From the NCBI GenBank assembly GCA_005801425.1, contig SYDY01000085.1, positions 42,284 to 106,283 of the forward strand: 64,000 bases of DNA, read 5' to 3'. The translations under genes and the position numbers were made by a program. The notes under the pieces were generated by a model, which saw only the letters and a program-made list of their open reading frames with translations, ran no database searches and was not told the origin of the DNA. The DNA comes from Bdellovibrionales bacterium (GTDB taxonomy: Bacteria > Myxococcota > XYA12-FULL-58-9 > SYDY01). Shown here one piece after another: positions 62,940-64,000 of the stretch. The number at the start of each line of letters is the position of its first letter. The stretch's first letter is position 1.

Positions 62940-64000
62940 TTATTGATTTTCAGACAGTTTCGCCCAGCGCTCTATTTTGGTTTCAAGGCGCGCTTCGAGG
63001 TCGGCAATTTCTTGAACCAACTGGGTCGCTTTGCGATTGTCTTGCATATAAATGAGTGGATCTGCGGCCTGGGTTTGAAGCATTGTTATGTGTTGTTCAA
63101 GCGCAGAAATTTCCCCAGGCAAACCATCAAGCTCGCGTTGTTCTTTAAATGACAATTTTTTGATTTTCTCAGGTGCCGCCGCCCTTGGGGCTTCTTGGAT
63201 TGCTTTGATGGGCTCTTCTTCGCTCATCGGCGCAAGTCGTCCGCCTTGATGCAGCCAATCGGTAAATCCACCGACAAATGATTTCACCACGCCGTTGCCT
63301 TCAAAAACCAAGGTCGATGTGACGACATTGTCTAAGAATTTACGATCATGGCTTACGAGGAGCACTGTGCCAGGAAATTCGACCACGGCGTTTTCGAGCA
63401 AATCAAGGGTGTCGGCGTCCAAATCATTGGTGGGTTCATCGAGCACCAACACATTGGCCGGTTTGCTAAATAGTTTGGCCAAGAGAAGACGATTGCGTTC
63501 GCCGCCCGACAACGCCTTGACGGGTGTGCGGCATCGGTCGGGCGAAAACAGAAAGTCCCCAAGGTAGCCAATGATGTGTCGGCTCGATCCTGCGATATCG
63601 ATGCGTTCGCGGCCATCGGCCACGTTATCGATGACGGTTTTTTCGAGGTCGAGTTGTTCGCGCGTTTGGTCAAAATAGGCGACGTCCAGTTTGGTGCCAT
63701 GGTGAACCATGCCCGAATCGGGTTCGGTGTCGCCTAATATCAAACGTAGCAATGTGGTTTTACCAATCCCGTTGGGACCGATGAGCCCGATTTTGTCGCC
63801 GCGCGAAAGTGTTAAACTGAAATTGCCGATCACGGTTTCATCACCGTAATGCTTCGACACATCTTTAAGCTCGGCGATGATTTTTCCAGAGAGCCCCGCG
63901 TTGTCGATGCGAATATTGGCACTTCCTTGCACTTCGCGACGCTGACTGCGTTCGCGGCGCAAAGCTTCCAAAGCGCGTACGCGGCCTTCGTTGCGGGTTC
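62940..64000 (-). CDS. uup: ABC-F ATPase Uup, C-terminal part (5' end outside window)
   Basis: The frame is open to the right edge; the visible ~353 codons begin in the inter-domain linker 'TRNEGRVRALEALRRERSQRR', so the first ATPase domain lies beyond the window. The second ATPase domain has Walker A 'GPNGIGKTTLL', signature 'LSGGERNRLLLAK', Walker B 'VLVLDEPTNDLD' and 'LVSHDRKFLD'. A C-terminal charged coiled-coil follows, as in Uup, which binds DNA/ribosomes and affects precise transposon excision. ABC-F proteins act on ribosomes and have no membrane domain. Confidence 0.93.
   Translation of the reverse strand, partial: TRNEGRVRALEALRRERSQRREVQGSANIRIDNAGLSGKIIAELKDVSKHYGDETVIGNFSLTLSRGDKIGLIGPNGIGKTTLLRLILGDTEPDSGMVHHGTKLDVAYFDQTREQLDLEKTVIDNVADGRERIDIAGSSRHIIGYLGDFLFSPDRCRTPVKALSGGERNRLLLAKLFSKPANVLVLDEPTNDLDADTLDLLENAVVEFPGTVLLVSHDRKFLDNVVTSTLVFEGNGVVKSFVGGFTDWLHQGGRLAPMSEEEPIKAIQEAPRAAAPEKIKKLSFKEQRELDGLPGEISALEQHITMLQTQAADPLIYMQDNRKATQLVQEIADLEARLETKIERWAKLSENQ

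Overview
The window looks like a chromosomal segment of a Gram-negative bacterium of the Myxococcota/Bradymonadota (old 'Deltaproteobacteria') type. This is inferred from many lipoproteins with a lipobox Cys, two RCC1-repeat lipoproteins, thrombospondin-type-3 Asp-rich motifs, a '[15 protein letters not shown]' motif, outer-membrane beta-barrels and a type VI secretion locus. No rRNA, tRNA, CRISPR array or autonomous transposase was seen.

Layout. 1-9.1 kb: an unrecognised partial gene, a duplicated RCC1/TSP3 lipoprotein followed by the 3' remnant of a paralogue of the first gene, two tandem multi-pass membrane proteins with an HExxH motif, an AlkC-like DNA alkylation repair protein and a small Cys-tailed protein. 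9.1-17.8 kb: housekeeping genes (DTW-domain tRNA modification, GST-like, Na+/solute symporter, ilvC, cyclophilin) around a pentapeptide-repeat protein and a kinase-like protein. 17.9-23.2 kb: an LRR-like lipoprotein and several unrecognised or helical-repeat proteins, one with possible Cys/His hydrolase residues. 23.3-37.3 kb: one 4645-residue surface protein (18 DUF11-like repeats, OmpA-like domain, C-terminal barrel). 37.3-53.6 kb: a FAD enzyme, the second RCC1 lipoprotein, a MoxR/DUF58 pair, an ExeA-like ATPase, a pseudo-receiver, lipoproteins, a 5'-nucleotidase-like enzyme, an aldo/keto reductase and a HI0933-family flavoprotein. 54.1-60.1 kb: a leftward T6SS operon, tssJ-tssK-(121 aa)-short tssM-tssB-tssC, in which most adjacent genes overlap by ATGA. 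60.2-64 kb: infA, a DMT-type transporter, an outer-membrane protein and the 3' part of uup.

The most unusual content is non-coding or repeat-derived. (1) A pair of inverted ~155-bp imperfect hairpins lies downstream of tssC. Their stems are identical, their 31-nt loops differ, and three terminal base pairs covary. (2) A dispersed palindrome family (half-site GTAGGGGCGGTTC) occurs singly and as exact 75-bp doublets. It and other repeats are translated in frame inside at least four exported proteins. (3) A 182-bp palindromic element appears to supply the C-terminus and stop codon of TssK. (4) Two lipoprotein genes are flanked by direct copies of a neighbouring gene's 3' tail. (5) At least eight genes have a -10-like hexamer only 5-9 nt before the start codon, which suggests leaderless transcription.

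Working together: the T6SS (JKMBC) is a contractile injection core lacking several subunits in view. The kinase-like, pentapeptide, helical-repeat and Cys/His proteins at 10.5-21.9 kb could be its cargo or other secreted factors, but this is only inference.
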